Virus record (IMG/VR): IMGVR_UViG_3300013188_000002
Coordinates: 1-52,544 of that record
From: a virus
Length of the DNA: 52,544 nt
Direction: 5' to 3' (one strand)
The notes under the pieces are model-generated. The model was given only the letters and a program-made list of their open reading frames with translations. It had not been told where the DNA came from and made no database searches. The translations under genes were made by a program, and so were the position numbers. Below, piece by piece: positions 35,209 through 40,159 of the stretch; position 1 is the stretch's first letter, and each line of letters begins with the position of its first letter.

Positions 35209-36204
35209 CTAGAACAAGACATCTTGATGGTTAATCGCCCACTTAGTGAACGCTTGAGTCGAAGCCAACTCTGGCTTCTTCCGTGCCGCATAGGACACAG
35301 ATAAGACTGAGAACTCTGGCGGCATACGCTCTGCATAAGTGCAGACACGCTCAAAGTTACTCTCAGTTGCTCGCTCTGCGATTGCACCAGACAGTGCATA
35401 CAGAGTAGCAGGGTCATCAGGAACATCCGCAGTAGTTGGATTCATGATGATATTGTCAGGGTTAGGTAGCTTACGATAGATGCGTACAAAGCCAACGAAC
35501 TCTGCCGCCGCACCTTCACCAACAGCACCCTTGAAGCACTCGTACTCAGCCTCGGCACTAACGACACCAAGCACTGCACTGACACCCTCGACCCATGAAC
35601 GTGGCGTTGGATTCTGGTCACGCTGAGGATCGAAATCATGTAGCAGGTTAGGACGGAATCGAAGGAACGCTACTACCTCGGTAGCAACATCGTTCTCAAT
35701 CATCCACTTGGTTGAGTCATCAAGGTGAGTGTCAAGTTCGATGACAGTCTCACGGTTAGCGAGGTGAGATAGGATACGATTAGCACCTGCCCTGTCCTCT
35801 TGGCGGTTGCCAGTAGTGACGACCATCCAACCGTCTTTCATCTTGACGCCATGCAATGTCCTAGCCTGTTCGATATTGGCTAGCACTTTCTGCAAGTCAT
35901 TACCTGCTTGGTTACGGTCATCGAAACAGATGATACCCTCGTCAGGTATATCGTCACGACCTACCGCAGGAAACCAATCGGGTAGCTTGTAAGCAAAGTT
36001 ATCATCCCCAGTTGCCATGTCGGGAATACCGAAGTCCTCGACTAGCATGGTAGGCATGTGTTTCTCGATGTAGCCAATGGACAACTGCTGAGAAGCTGTT
36101 CTCACAAGGCTGGTCTTACCGCCACCTGGAGGGCCAACGATAGACAGTGGACGTTTGATAGGAAATAAATCCTTGATAGTTTGAAGAACTAATTCGGCTC
36201 GCAT
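35209..36204 (-). CDS. MoxR-type AAA+ ATPase (331 aa)
   Basis: I chose the ATG at 36204 (GGGAG upstream; TAATG overlap with the previous gene) over the ATG at 36219. Walker A is GPPGGGKTS (residues 24-32). Walker B is IICFDDRNQAG with Asp95-Asp96, so the usual second acidic residue Glu is Asp here. Sensor 1 is VVTTGNRQ (Asn133) and a finger-like arginine lies in ILSHLANR (Arg151). MoxR enzymes remodel proteins with a VWA partner; that partner is encoded two genes later. The same pair is conserved in N4-like phages (gp24/gp25) with no known role. Confidence 0.8.
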   Translation of the reverse strand: MRAELVLQTIKDLFPIKRPLSIVGPPGGGKTSLVRTASQQLSIGYIEKHMPTMLVEDFGIPDMATGDDNFAYKLPDWFPAVGRDDIPDEGIICFDDRNQAGNDLQKVLANIEQARTLHGVKMKDGWMVVTTGNRQEDRAGANRILSHLANRETVIELDTHLDDSTKWMIENDVATEVVAFLRFRPNLLHDFDPQRDQNPTPRSWVEGVSAVLGVVSAEAEYECFKGAVGEGAAAEFVGFVRIYRKLPNPDNIIMNPTTADVPDDPATLYALSGAIAERATESNFERVCTYAERMPPEFSVLSVSYAARKKPELASTQAFTKWAINHQDVLF

Positions 36205-36392
36205 TATACAATCTCCCAATGAGCGTTGAATTTGTTATGGTCAGGGCCATAGGACACTTTCATGTCCTTGTTACGAATAGCCTTAGCGGCTTTTTTGCTA
36301 CTGAAGAATAACGGCTTGCCATCATCGCCAGTAACGATTGCTCCACCCTTGATGTACCGAAGTACAAAGAGTTTCAGTGCGGACTTAGTCAT
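36204..36392 (-). CDS. Small basic protein upstream of MoxR (62 aa)
   Basis: The ATG follows GAGGGTATAACAC. The sequence KLFVLRYIKGGAIVTGDDGKPLFFSSKKAAKAIRN is basic with a beta-type pattern and a lysine-rich helix. No family recognised. The stop overlaps the MoxR start (TAATG), which suggests coupled translation and maybe a shared function. Confidence 0.55.
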   Translation of the reverse strand: MTKSALKLFVLRYIKGGAIVTGDDGKPLFFSSKKAAKAIRNKDMKVSYGPDHNKFNAHWEIV

Positions 36393-36564
36393 GTGTTATA
36401 CCCTCCCAGATTTGAGTGATGGTGATACAGGAGTTCGTCTCAGTCCAAAGAGACTCATCCCAAGTTTCACAGCCCAACAAGAAGTTGAGTGCTATGAAGG
36501 CGATAGCAAAACCTACCGTTACTGATAACAGTAGGCCGCCAATAATGTTGATCAGTCGAGCCAT
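36385..36564 (-). CDS. Small membrane protein (59 aa)
   Basis: I chose the ATG at 36564 (GGGGG upstream) over the ATG at 36579. Residues ~5-30 (INIIGGLLLSVTVGFAIAFIALNFLLG) form one transmembrane helix; the rest is acidic with two cysteines. Function unknown. It overlaps the next gene by 8 bp. Confidence 0.55.
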   Translation of the reverse strand: MARLINIIGGLLLSVTVGFAIAFIALNFLLGCETWDESLWTETNSCITITQIWEGITHD

Positions 36565-36662
36565 GTGAATAGCCCCCAATCAAAGTAGATGTCTAACATC
36601 GTCATCACGACAGACGAGACGACTCCGTATAGAACCCACATGAAGAGCGTTGACAATTTCAT
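36552..36662 (-). CDS. Tiny membrane peptide (36 aa)
   Basis: The ATG overlaps the stop of the zinc-ribbon gene (ATGA) and has GGGAGG nine bases upstream. The product (MKLSTLFMWVLYGVVSSVV and so on) is one hydrophobic helix with a Trp/Asp end. It overlaps the next membrane-protein gene by 13 bp. Evidence is the ribosome site, the coupling and the hydrophobic pattern; no homologue is known to me. Confidence 0.45.
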   Translation of the reverse strand: MKLSTLFMWVLYGVVSSVVMTMLDIYFDWGLFTWLD

Positions 36663-36865
36663 CGGACATTACCTCCCTTGTTATTGATACCCTTCAAATC
36701 CTCAGGATTAGTGAAGAGCATATAGTTAGACTTGTGCATCGGAGCGACAGTGAACACTCGCTCTCGTGCTAGCTTATCGCCACAGACTAGACATGTGTCA
36801 TAGCCCAGAGCTGAACGGCGAGGATGAACCTCGCCGCCACAACGTACACACTCAACGAACGACAT
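36659..36865 (-). CDS. Marine-phage zinc-ribbon protein (68 aa)
   Basis: I chose the ATG at 36865 (GAGG upstream) over the ATG at 36919. The sequence VECVRCGGEVHPRRSALGYDTCLVCGDKLARE has two CxxC pairs of a zinc ribbon, followed by TVAPMHKSNYMLFTNPEDLKGINNKGGN. I recall this C-terminal block in many T7-like and other marine phages. The role is unknown; zinc ribbons of this size often bind host polymerase or nucleic acid. Confidence 0.7.
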   Translation of the reverse strand: MSFVECVRCGGEVHPRRSALGYDTCLVCGDKLARERVFTVAPMHKSNYMLFTNPEDLKGINNKGGNVR

Positions 36866-37010
36866 AGAGAAAACCTCTGTGTGATGCTGTCTTAGAGTGC
36901 CAGCTGTCAGGTTTGGCATACTCGTCTGGTGTAAGAGTCCAGACTAGAAAGCCGTTGGTAAACCAACCATAAACACCAGACTGAGTGCGTGACTTGTAAA
37001 CTTGTTGCAT
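36852..37010 (-). CDS. Small protein of unknown function (52 aa)
   Basis: The frame starts ATGCAACAAG with GAGGTC five bases upstream and ends TGA inside the next gene (14-bp overlap). The product has MQQVYKSRTQSGVYGWFTNGF and LVWTLTPDEYAKPDSW, aromatic and soluble. No family recognised. The overlap and ribosome site support it over an overlapping, weaker frame at 36907-37098. Confidence 0.5.
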   Translation of the reverse strand: MQQVYKSRTQSGVYGWFTNGFLVWTLTPDEYAKPDSWHSKTASHRGFLYVVR

Positions 37011-37032
37011 GATAGACCTCGCTTGATAGAAA

Positions 37033-37065
37033 CACAGAAAGGGAACGCCACAGAGTGACGCTCCC
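37033..37065 (-). terminator. Partial intrinsic terminator after the 121-aa gene
   Basis: On the minus strand an 11-bp stem with a UCU loop (bases 37041-37065) can form, with two G-U wobbles. On the plus strand the same two places are A/C mismatches, so the hairpin works only in leftward RNA. It is followed by TTTCTGTGTTTC, a weak T-tract. It probably lowers transcription past the gene at 37076-37441 rather than ending it fully. Confidence 0.6.
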
Positions 37066-37075
37066 AGAGAGAAGT

Positions 37076-37441
37076 TTACAGGGTGACAATATTGTCATCC
37101 GCTTTCTTGATGTGTTTTACAGGCCCTGCAATAGTCACCTTAGGCTTGCCCCATTTGCCGACACCAAGAGTCGCTACATCACCTCGATCAATAGCATCCT
37201 TGACCTTGGATTGAGGAAGCGCCTTAGACTCACGGTCTAGTTCTTGGTTTACATTGGGGATATAGAAGTCCCAACGATTGAATGCCGCCTTAGGATTGGA
37301 ATCACAGAACGCCATAGCAGACGCTACAAGTTCAGGGATATTGGAAGCATTATACTTCCCATCCTCAGCAGGTTGCAGATAGAGCAATCCAGTAGCTTTG
37401 TTGAATTGCAGATTGATATTACCTTCATAAGTTTTAGCCAT
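37076..37441 (-). CDS. Early protein with NIVTL end, paralogue of 38530 (121 aa)
   Basis: The ATG follows GGAGGTTAGTCAC. It shares with the protein at 38530 the central block RWDFYI..VNQELDRE, the GKWGKPK segment and the final NIVTL; spacing of these blocks is equal. The protein is small, soluble and mixed in charge. It begins the second leftward operon, behind a structured leader and in front of a hairpin, a layout typical for a highly made early protein. Function unknown; DNA binding or host takeover are only guesses. Confidence 0.65.
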   Translation of the reverse strand: MAKTYEGNINLQFNKATGLLYLQPAEDGKYNASNIPELVASAMAFCDSNPKAAFNRWDFYIPNVNQELDRESKALPQSKVKDAIDRGDVATLGVGKWGKPKVTIAGPVKHIKKADDNIVTL

Positions 37442-37470
37442 GTGACTAACCTCCAGTTAAAAGTTACAAT

Positions 37471-37501
37471 AAAACTCTCTAAGAGAGTCGCCCCGAAGGA
37501 C
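37471..37501 (-). promoter_or_regulatory. Structured leader with possible attenuator
   Basis: Leftward RNA here can form a GUCC-UUCG-GGGC hairpin (37490-37501) and then an ACTCTC-TTA-GAGAGT stem (37474-37488) followed directly by TTTATTG. The second element resembles a short intrinsic terminator 30 bp ahead of the 37441 start codon, so it could limit or time expression of the whole replication operon. Confidence 0.45.
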
Positions 37502-37507
37502 AGCCCC

Positions 37508-37541
37508 AAACTTGACACGCTTTGCCCCAGATGTCAAGTTT
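37508..37541. promoter_or_regulatory. Inverted repeat, candidate operator
   Basis: AAACTTGACA (37508-37517) is repeated in inverse as TGTCAAGTTT (37532-37541) with a 14-bp spacer, a perfect 10-bp palindromic pair. The same ACTTGACA core recurs at 37660-37667 and 37984-37991 in the same non-coding region. Although it contains a -35-like TTGACA, no -10 lies at the right distance, so a protein-binding site is the better reading. Confidence 0.5.
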
Positions 37542-37772
37542 GCCCCCCGTTTACAGACTGAATGGGGGTATATAGATTTCTCTAGAGTAGGCGGCGCCGT
37601 TTTCCGAAGTATCTACTAACAACAGATACTCAGAAGATGAGGTTAATCAAGGGGTTAGATGTCAAGTATCTAAACTATCTAGTGATTGTGGAATGATAAG
37701 ACGCTACGCGCAAATTACAATATTGCAGGATATTTAAGTTTAGGAAAGGGTATATGTAAAAAAACTATATAA

Positions 37773-37790
37773 TTTAGATAGTTTAGATAG
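37773..37790. repeat. Tandem TTTAGATAG repeat
   Basis: Two perfect adjacent copies of TTTAGATAG occur here; an inverted copy (CTATCTAAA) lies at 37861-37869 and shorter TATCTA pieces at 37667-37680. The surrounding DNA is AT-rich. Such short iterons are typical of replication origins and of regulator sites. Confidence 0.5.
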
Positions 37791-37990
37791 TAATACTGTA
37801 CATATGGCTCGGAATATATTGATTTCTATGGCCTTCCTATCAATATGTTGTATAGTTTCGCTATCTAAAACACAGGATATAGTGTAAACTTAAACGTAGA
37901 TACTATAGATAGCTCTGATTCCTGGCTATAGAGTGTGCCGTAACCCCCCGAGCAATGGGTGTATATATATAAAATAACAGAAACTTGACA

Positions 37991-38019
37991 CAAAAAGAGA
38001 GGGAGCCTTGCGACTCCCC
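37991..38019 (-). terminator. Leftward intrinsic terminator with GCAA loop
   Basis: Minus-strand RNA reads GGGAGUC-GCAA-GGCUCCC (38019 to 38002), a 7-bp stem that includes one U-G wobble not possible on the other strand, followed by UCUCUUUUUGU. It lies 56 bp after the stop of the membrane-protein gene at 38075 and should end the first leftward operon. Confidence 0.7.
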
Positions 38020-38074
38020 CTTGGTCATTTGCCTATCAGTCTCCCGATACGTTTGGATTGCTTGGGTTTACACC

Positions 38075-38266
38075 TTATGATGATCGGTTTCGACATAGCA
38101 TCATACCTGCGAACCAAGTAACTACCCCGATCAGTGTGATCAGTGCCCAGATTATTAGCTCGATGCCGACAATACTGTTGTCATACTCGATGGTGCCTAC
38201 GCCTGCCATCATAAGAAAGAATCCAGCCATGCTGAATATTACTCCAAATACCTTCATAGTTTTCAC
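38075..38266 (-). CDS. Small two-helix membrane protein (63 aa)
   Basis: The ATG follows GGAGTGAAAACT. Two hydrophobic segments (residues ~6-24 FGVIFSMAGFFLMMAGVGT and ~33-56 IVGIELIIWALITLIGVVTWFAGMM) are joined by a short acidic loop; the tail is CRNRSS. This is the last gene of the first leftward operon, ahead of a terminator. Function unknown; early phage membrane proteins often act in exclusion or host takeover. Confidence 0.6.
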   Translation of the reverse strand: MKTMKVFGVIFSMAGFFLMMAGVGTIEYDNSIVGIELIIWALITLIGVVTWFAGMMLCRNRSS

Positions 38267-38284
38267 TCCAGTTTGTTGAAAGGT

Positions 38285-38310
38285 AGCTGGGGCGATTGCC
38301 CGCCCCAGCT
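38285..38310 (-). other. Intergenic hairpin with GCAA loop
   Basis: AGCTGGGGCG (38285-38294) pairs with CGCCCCAGCT (38301-38310). In leftward RNA the six-base loop GGCAAU closes by G-U to give a GCAA tetraloop, an 11-bp stem. It lies between the genes at 38321 and 38075. No T-run follows, so it is more likely an RNA-stability or processing element. Confidence 0.6.
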
Positions 38311-38320
38311 GTTAGGTGGC

Positions 38321-38482
38321 TCACTGTTCTGATATGTTTACCAAGTGTTTTGGTATCTTCACATCGTGGACAAGTGTTAGATATAAAGCTCGGGCAGCGC
38401 CCTCGGTTTTATACCAGCGGAAGTAAAGGGTTCCGTACTCAACCCAGTCGACGCGAAAACGTCTTAGCTTTTCTACTTTCAT
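38321..38482 (-). CDS. Small basic protein of unknown function (53 aa)
   Basis: The ATG has GGAGG seven bases upstream. The product (MKVEKLRRFRVDWVEYGTLYF, then RWYKTEGAARALYLTLVHD) is basic and aromatic at the N-terminus, mixed later, with no membrane segment. It sits between two GCAA-loop hairpins in the first leftward operon. No family recognised. Support is the strong ribosome site and a good fit between its neighbours. Confidence 0.6.
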   Translation of the reverse strand: MKVEKLRRFRVDWVEYGTLYFRWYKTEGAARALYLTLVHDVKIPKHLVNISEQ

Positions 38483-38500
38483 AGTTGCCTCCGGTAGAAG

Positions 38501-38522
38501 GGCTGGGGCTTGCGCCCCAGCC
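38501..38522 (-). other. Intergenic hairpin with GCAA loop
   Basis: Leftward RNA reads GGCUGGGGC-GCAA-GCCCCAGCC, a perfect 9-bp stem with a GNRA tetraloop, starting 8 bp after the stop of the 38530 gene. It is followed by CCTTCTACCGGAGG, which carries the next ribosome site, not a T-run. Sequence and loop are close to the hairpins at 38285 and 23980. Confidence 0.6.
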
Positions 38523-38529
38523 GGTTGAG

Positions 38530-38892
38530 TTACAGAGTAACGATGTTCTCGTTGCCCTTGGCGACAGGTGCGTCAGGGTTGACTAGGTCAAGCCTTGGCT
38601 TGCCCCACTTGCCAGCTTTGAGTACTGGCATGTGGCCCGCCTTCAACGCTTGCTCCATCTGCTTGGCGTTCAGGTTTTCGCCTTCGGCGAGTTCCTGATT
38701 GACGCCCTTGATGTAGAAGCTCCAGCGGTCAATCGACGCCTTGTGCTTTTTAGCGGCCTCGACCACCAGCTTTGCGACCTGAGCCGCTTCGCCTGCGGAA
38801 TACTTTCCGCTGCTAGCCTTAGCAAGGCTGATTACACCTGTTTCTTTGTTCAAACGAACATCGAAACGCCCTTCAAAGATACGTGCGTTCAT
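38530..38892 (-). CDS. Early protein with NIVTL end, paralogue of 37076 (120 aa)
   Basis: I chose the ATG at 38892 (AGGAGAAAGTGCA upstream) over the ATG at 38913. The product has MNARIFEGRFDVRLNKETGVISL, an Ala/Lys-rich helix, RWSFYIKGVNQELAEG, GKWGKPRLDL and the final NIVTL, which it shares with the protein at 37076. It is the first gene behind the leftward promoter at 38993, so it is likely made at once after infection and in high amount. Function unknown. Confidence 0.65.
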   Translation of the reverse strand: MNARIFEGRFDVRLNKETGVISLAKASSGKYSAGEAAQVAKLVVEAAKKHKASIDRWSFYIKGVNQELAEGENLNAKQMEQALKAGHMPVLKAGKWGKPRLDLVNPDAPVAKGNENIVTL

Positions 38893-38992
38893 TGCACTTT
38901 CTCCTATACCCACATTGTCAAACAGCGTGGCGGATGTGGGCTTCCCCGCCCGCCGTCGTTGCCGTCATCAGCAACAACTACATACAAGCATA

Positions 38993-39001
38993 ATTATACC
39001 A
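38993..39001 (-). promoter_or_regulatory. Leftward extended -10 promoter
   Basis: The minus strand reads TTGGTATAAT: a perfect TATAAT (38998-38993) with the upstream TG-N of an extended -10. No good -35 lies 17 bases upstream, as usual for this class. The start would be near 38986, about 94 bases before the first leftward gene (38892). Confidence 0.6.
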
Positions 39002-39013
39002 AGATGTAAAGTT
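39001..39013. repeat. 13-bp direct repeat AAGATGTAAAGTT, copy 1
   Basis: The same 13 bases occur at 39168-39180. Copy 1 touches the upstream edge of the leftward extended -10. Copy 2 lies 11 bp ahead of the rightward -35. A regulator that binds it could switch between the divergent promoters. Confidence 0.55.
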
Positions 39014-39167
39014 ACAGCATTTTGCCTAGGTTTTCTGCGCTGTCTAGCGCGTCGCTTTTCGCGTCGCATCATGCACGCGCACGCGCAAGGGAGGGGGGCA
39101 CATGGATTATTTTTTGCAACCCCCCGCCTATATAAGTAAACCTCACATAACAAGACCCTAAAAAATG

Positions 39168-39180
39168 AAGATGTAAAGTT
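39168..39180. repeat. 13-bp direct repeat AAGATGTAAAGTT, copy 2
   Basis: Perfect second copy, same orientation as copy 1 and 167 bp away. It is followed by TTGAAAGTTTC and then the TTGACA box of the rightward promoter. Between the two copies lie a GC-rich stretch with two GCGTCGC pieces (39049-39055, 39061-39067) and a G6/C6 pair; no gene is visible. Confidence 0.55.
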
Positions 39181-39191
39181 TTGAAAGTTTC

Positions 39192-39221
39192 TTGACAGTC
39201 CCGTAACTTACACCGTAGAGT
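39192..39221 (+). promoter_or_regulatory. Rightward sigma70-type promoter
   Basis: A perfect TTGACA (39192-39197) is followed after 18 bases by TAGAGT (39216-39221), four of six matches to TATAAT. The expected start of RNA is about 39228, which is the A of the ATG of the small terminase gene, so the mRNA may be leaderless. Confidence 0.55.
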
Positions 39222-39227
39222 CTGGGT

Positions 39228-39734
39228 ATGGATACGTTACCGTTGAAACATACTAAGTGGTCTGACCGTCTTGCCTTTGACATGGCTTTGATGCTGGAAG
39301 GTAGCGGTGAGACTTTGGATGAAGTTAAAGATCGCCACAACATTACGGCGGAACAGTTGCTTGTGTTTAACAAGGACACTGTGTTTCTGAAGAAAGTCGA
39401 GTCCTATCGCGACGAAGTCCGCGAAAAGGGTATGACGTTCAAGCTTAAAGCCAGGGCACAGGCGGAAGAACTCCTGACAACAAGTTGGACGCTGATACAC
39501 AGCCCAGAGGTGTCCGCAGCTGTAAAAGCAGATCTTATTAAGTCTACAGTCAAGTGGGGCGGGCTAGAACCTAAGAACGAAGTAAATGCGGAGGGAGCAG
39601 GTGGCGGAGTTAAAATTACAATTAACCTCGGGGGTCAAGACCTCGCAGCGACTGTCGTTGATCACGAACCTATTGACGAAGTTTACTCAGAAGGACAAGG
39701 GTCAGAAGATGGCCACCTTCTCGACGCTGGATGA
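39228..39734 (+). CDS. Terminase small subunit (168 aa)
   Basis: The N-terminal half (WSDRLAFDMALMLEGSGETLDEVKDRHNITAEQLLVFN) has the HTH-like DNA-binding fold of small terminases; the middle (AQAEELLTTSWTLIHSPEVSAAVKADLIKSTVKWGGLE) fits the oligomer core, and the C-terminus is Gly-rich and acidic. It would recognise phage DNA and start packaging. It is two short genes ahead of the large subunit. No ribosome site precedes the ATG; the promoter spacing suggests a leaderless mRNA. Confidence 0.7.
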   Translation: MDTLPLKHTKWSDRLAFDMALMLEGSGETLDEVKDRHNITAEQLLVFNKDTVFLKKVESYRDEVREKGMTFKLKARAQAEELLTTSWTLIHSPEVSAAVKADLIKSTVKWGGLEPKNEVNAEGAGGGVKITINLGGQDLAATVVDHEPIDEVYSEGQGSEDGHLLDAG

Positions 39735-39996
39735 ATGCGAGCGGTGTGCGGCAGTATTGTCGCAGCTGAACGTACGATACAAGCAGAAGATTCGGAGGAA
39801 AAAGAGTATCGAAGAACCTTACGCAATAGTACTCCTCGACGATCCGTCTCTTCTGCTTGCCCAGACCGAAGTGTCTGAGCAGTGTCCACATTGCGGAGAA
39901 CACACTACAGATTATAAGTGGTGTAAGTATTGTGGGGACATAACACATTTGGATGAGTATGAAGATGCAGCAAAGAAACAGGGTTGGCCAGGTTAA
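39709..39996 (+). CDS. Small double-zinc-finger protein (95 aa)
   Basis: I chose the ATG at 39709 (AAGGACAAGGG upstream), inside the end of the small terminase; the longer frame to 39586 overlaps that gene too much. It has DECERCAAVLSQL near the N-terminus and QCPHCGEHTTDYKWCKYCGD at ~60-78, so one clear CxxC...CxxC zinc ribbon. Between them lies a basic stretch (KQKIRRKKS). It may bind DNA during packaging, an inference from position. Confidence 0.6.
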   Translation: MATFSTLDECERCAAVLSQLNVRYKQKIRRKKSIEEPYAIVLLDDPSLLLAQTEVSEQCPHCGEHTTDYKWCKYCGDITHLDEYEDAAKKQGWPG

Positions 39997-40159
39997 GAAC
40001 GCAGCCAACATGACAGTAGAAGAATTTGCGTTAGAGCTTCAGCGTATAAAGCATAAGGCGTTGTTTATTGATACATCACCTACAGGCAGGGAAGCTGCTA
40101 AACGTACGCGTAGCTATATGAACCAAAAGCGAGGGCAAGCTATTGGCTCTAGATATTAA
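39953..40159 (+). CDS. Small basic protein between terminase genes (68 aa)
   Basis: Several ATGs (39953, 39959, 39965, 40010) could start this frame; the true start is uncertain. The core is MTVEEFALELQRIKHKALFIDTSPTGREAAKRTRSY, helical and basic at the end. It overlaps both neighbours (the zinc protein and the large terminase start), which suggests coupled translation. No family recognised. Confidence 0.45.
   Translation: MSMKMQQRNRVGQVKNAANMTVEEFALELQRIKHKALFIDTSPTGREAAKRTRSYMNQKRGQAIGSRY

Larger units (their letters stand above)
37442..38074. other. 633-bp AT-rich non-coding region, possible origin or control region
   Basis: No frame with a credible start exists on either strand here. 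The stretch holds a structured leader next to the 37441 gene, an inverted repeat (37508-37541), many copies of TAGATA/TATCTA, a perfect tandem repeat at 37773-37790 with an inverted partner at 37861-37869, and a leftward terminator at 37991-38019. AT content is high around 37720-37990. Such repeats and AT richness would suit a replication origin or a major control region; neither is proven. Confidence 0.5.

Noticed and set aside
36907-37098. 63-codon minus-strand frame
   Set aside because: Lacks a ribosome site, has a Ser/Leu-rich shadow-like composition, and overlaps the better supported frame at 36852-37010.
38058-38279. 73-codon plus-strand frame
   Set aside because: It is opposite to the two-helix membrane gene at 38075-38266, which has a good ribosome site and clear membrane segments.
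38916-38931. Minus-strand TTGACA near 38926 as a leftward -35 box
   Set aside because: No -10 lies about 17 bases downstream; the TATAGG seven bases on leads into the ribosome site of the 38892 gene.
39093-39125. G6/C6 pair as an intrinsic terminator
   Set aside because: The loop is 21 bases long and no T-run follows on either strand.
39586-39708. Upstream extension of the zinc-finger gene
   Set aside because: It lies wholly inside the small terminase gene in another frame and has no ribosome site; the start at 39709 is better.
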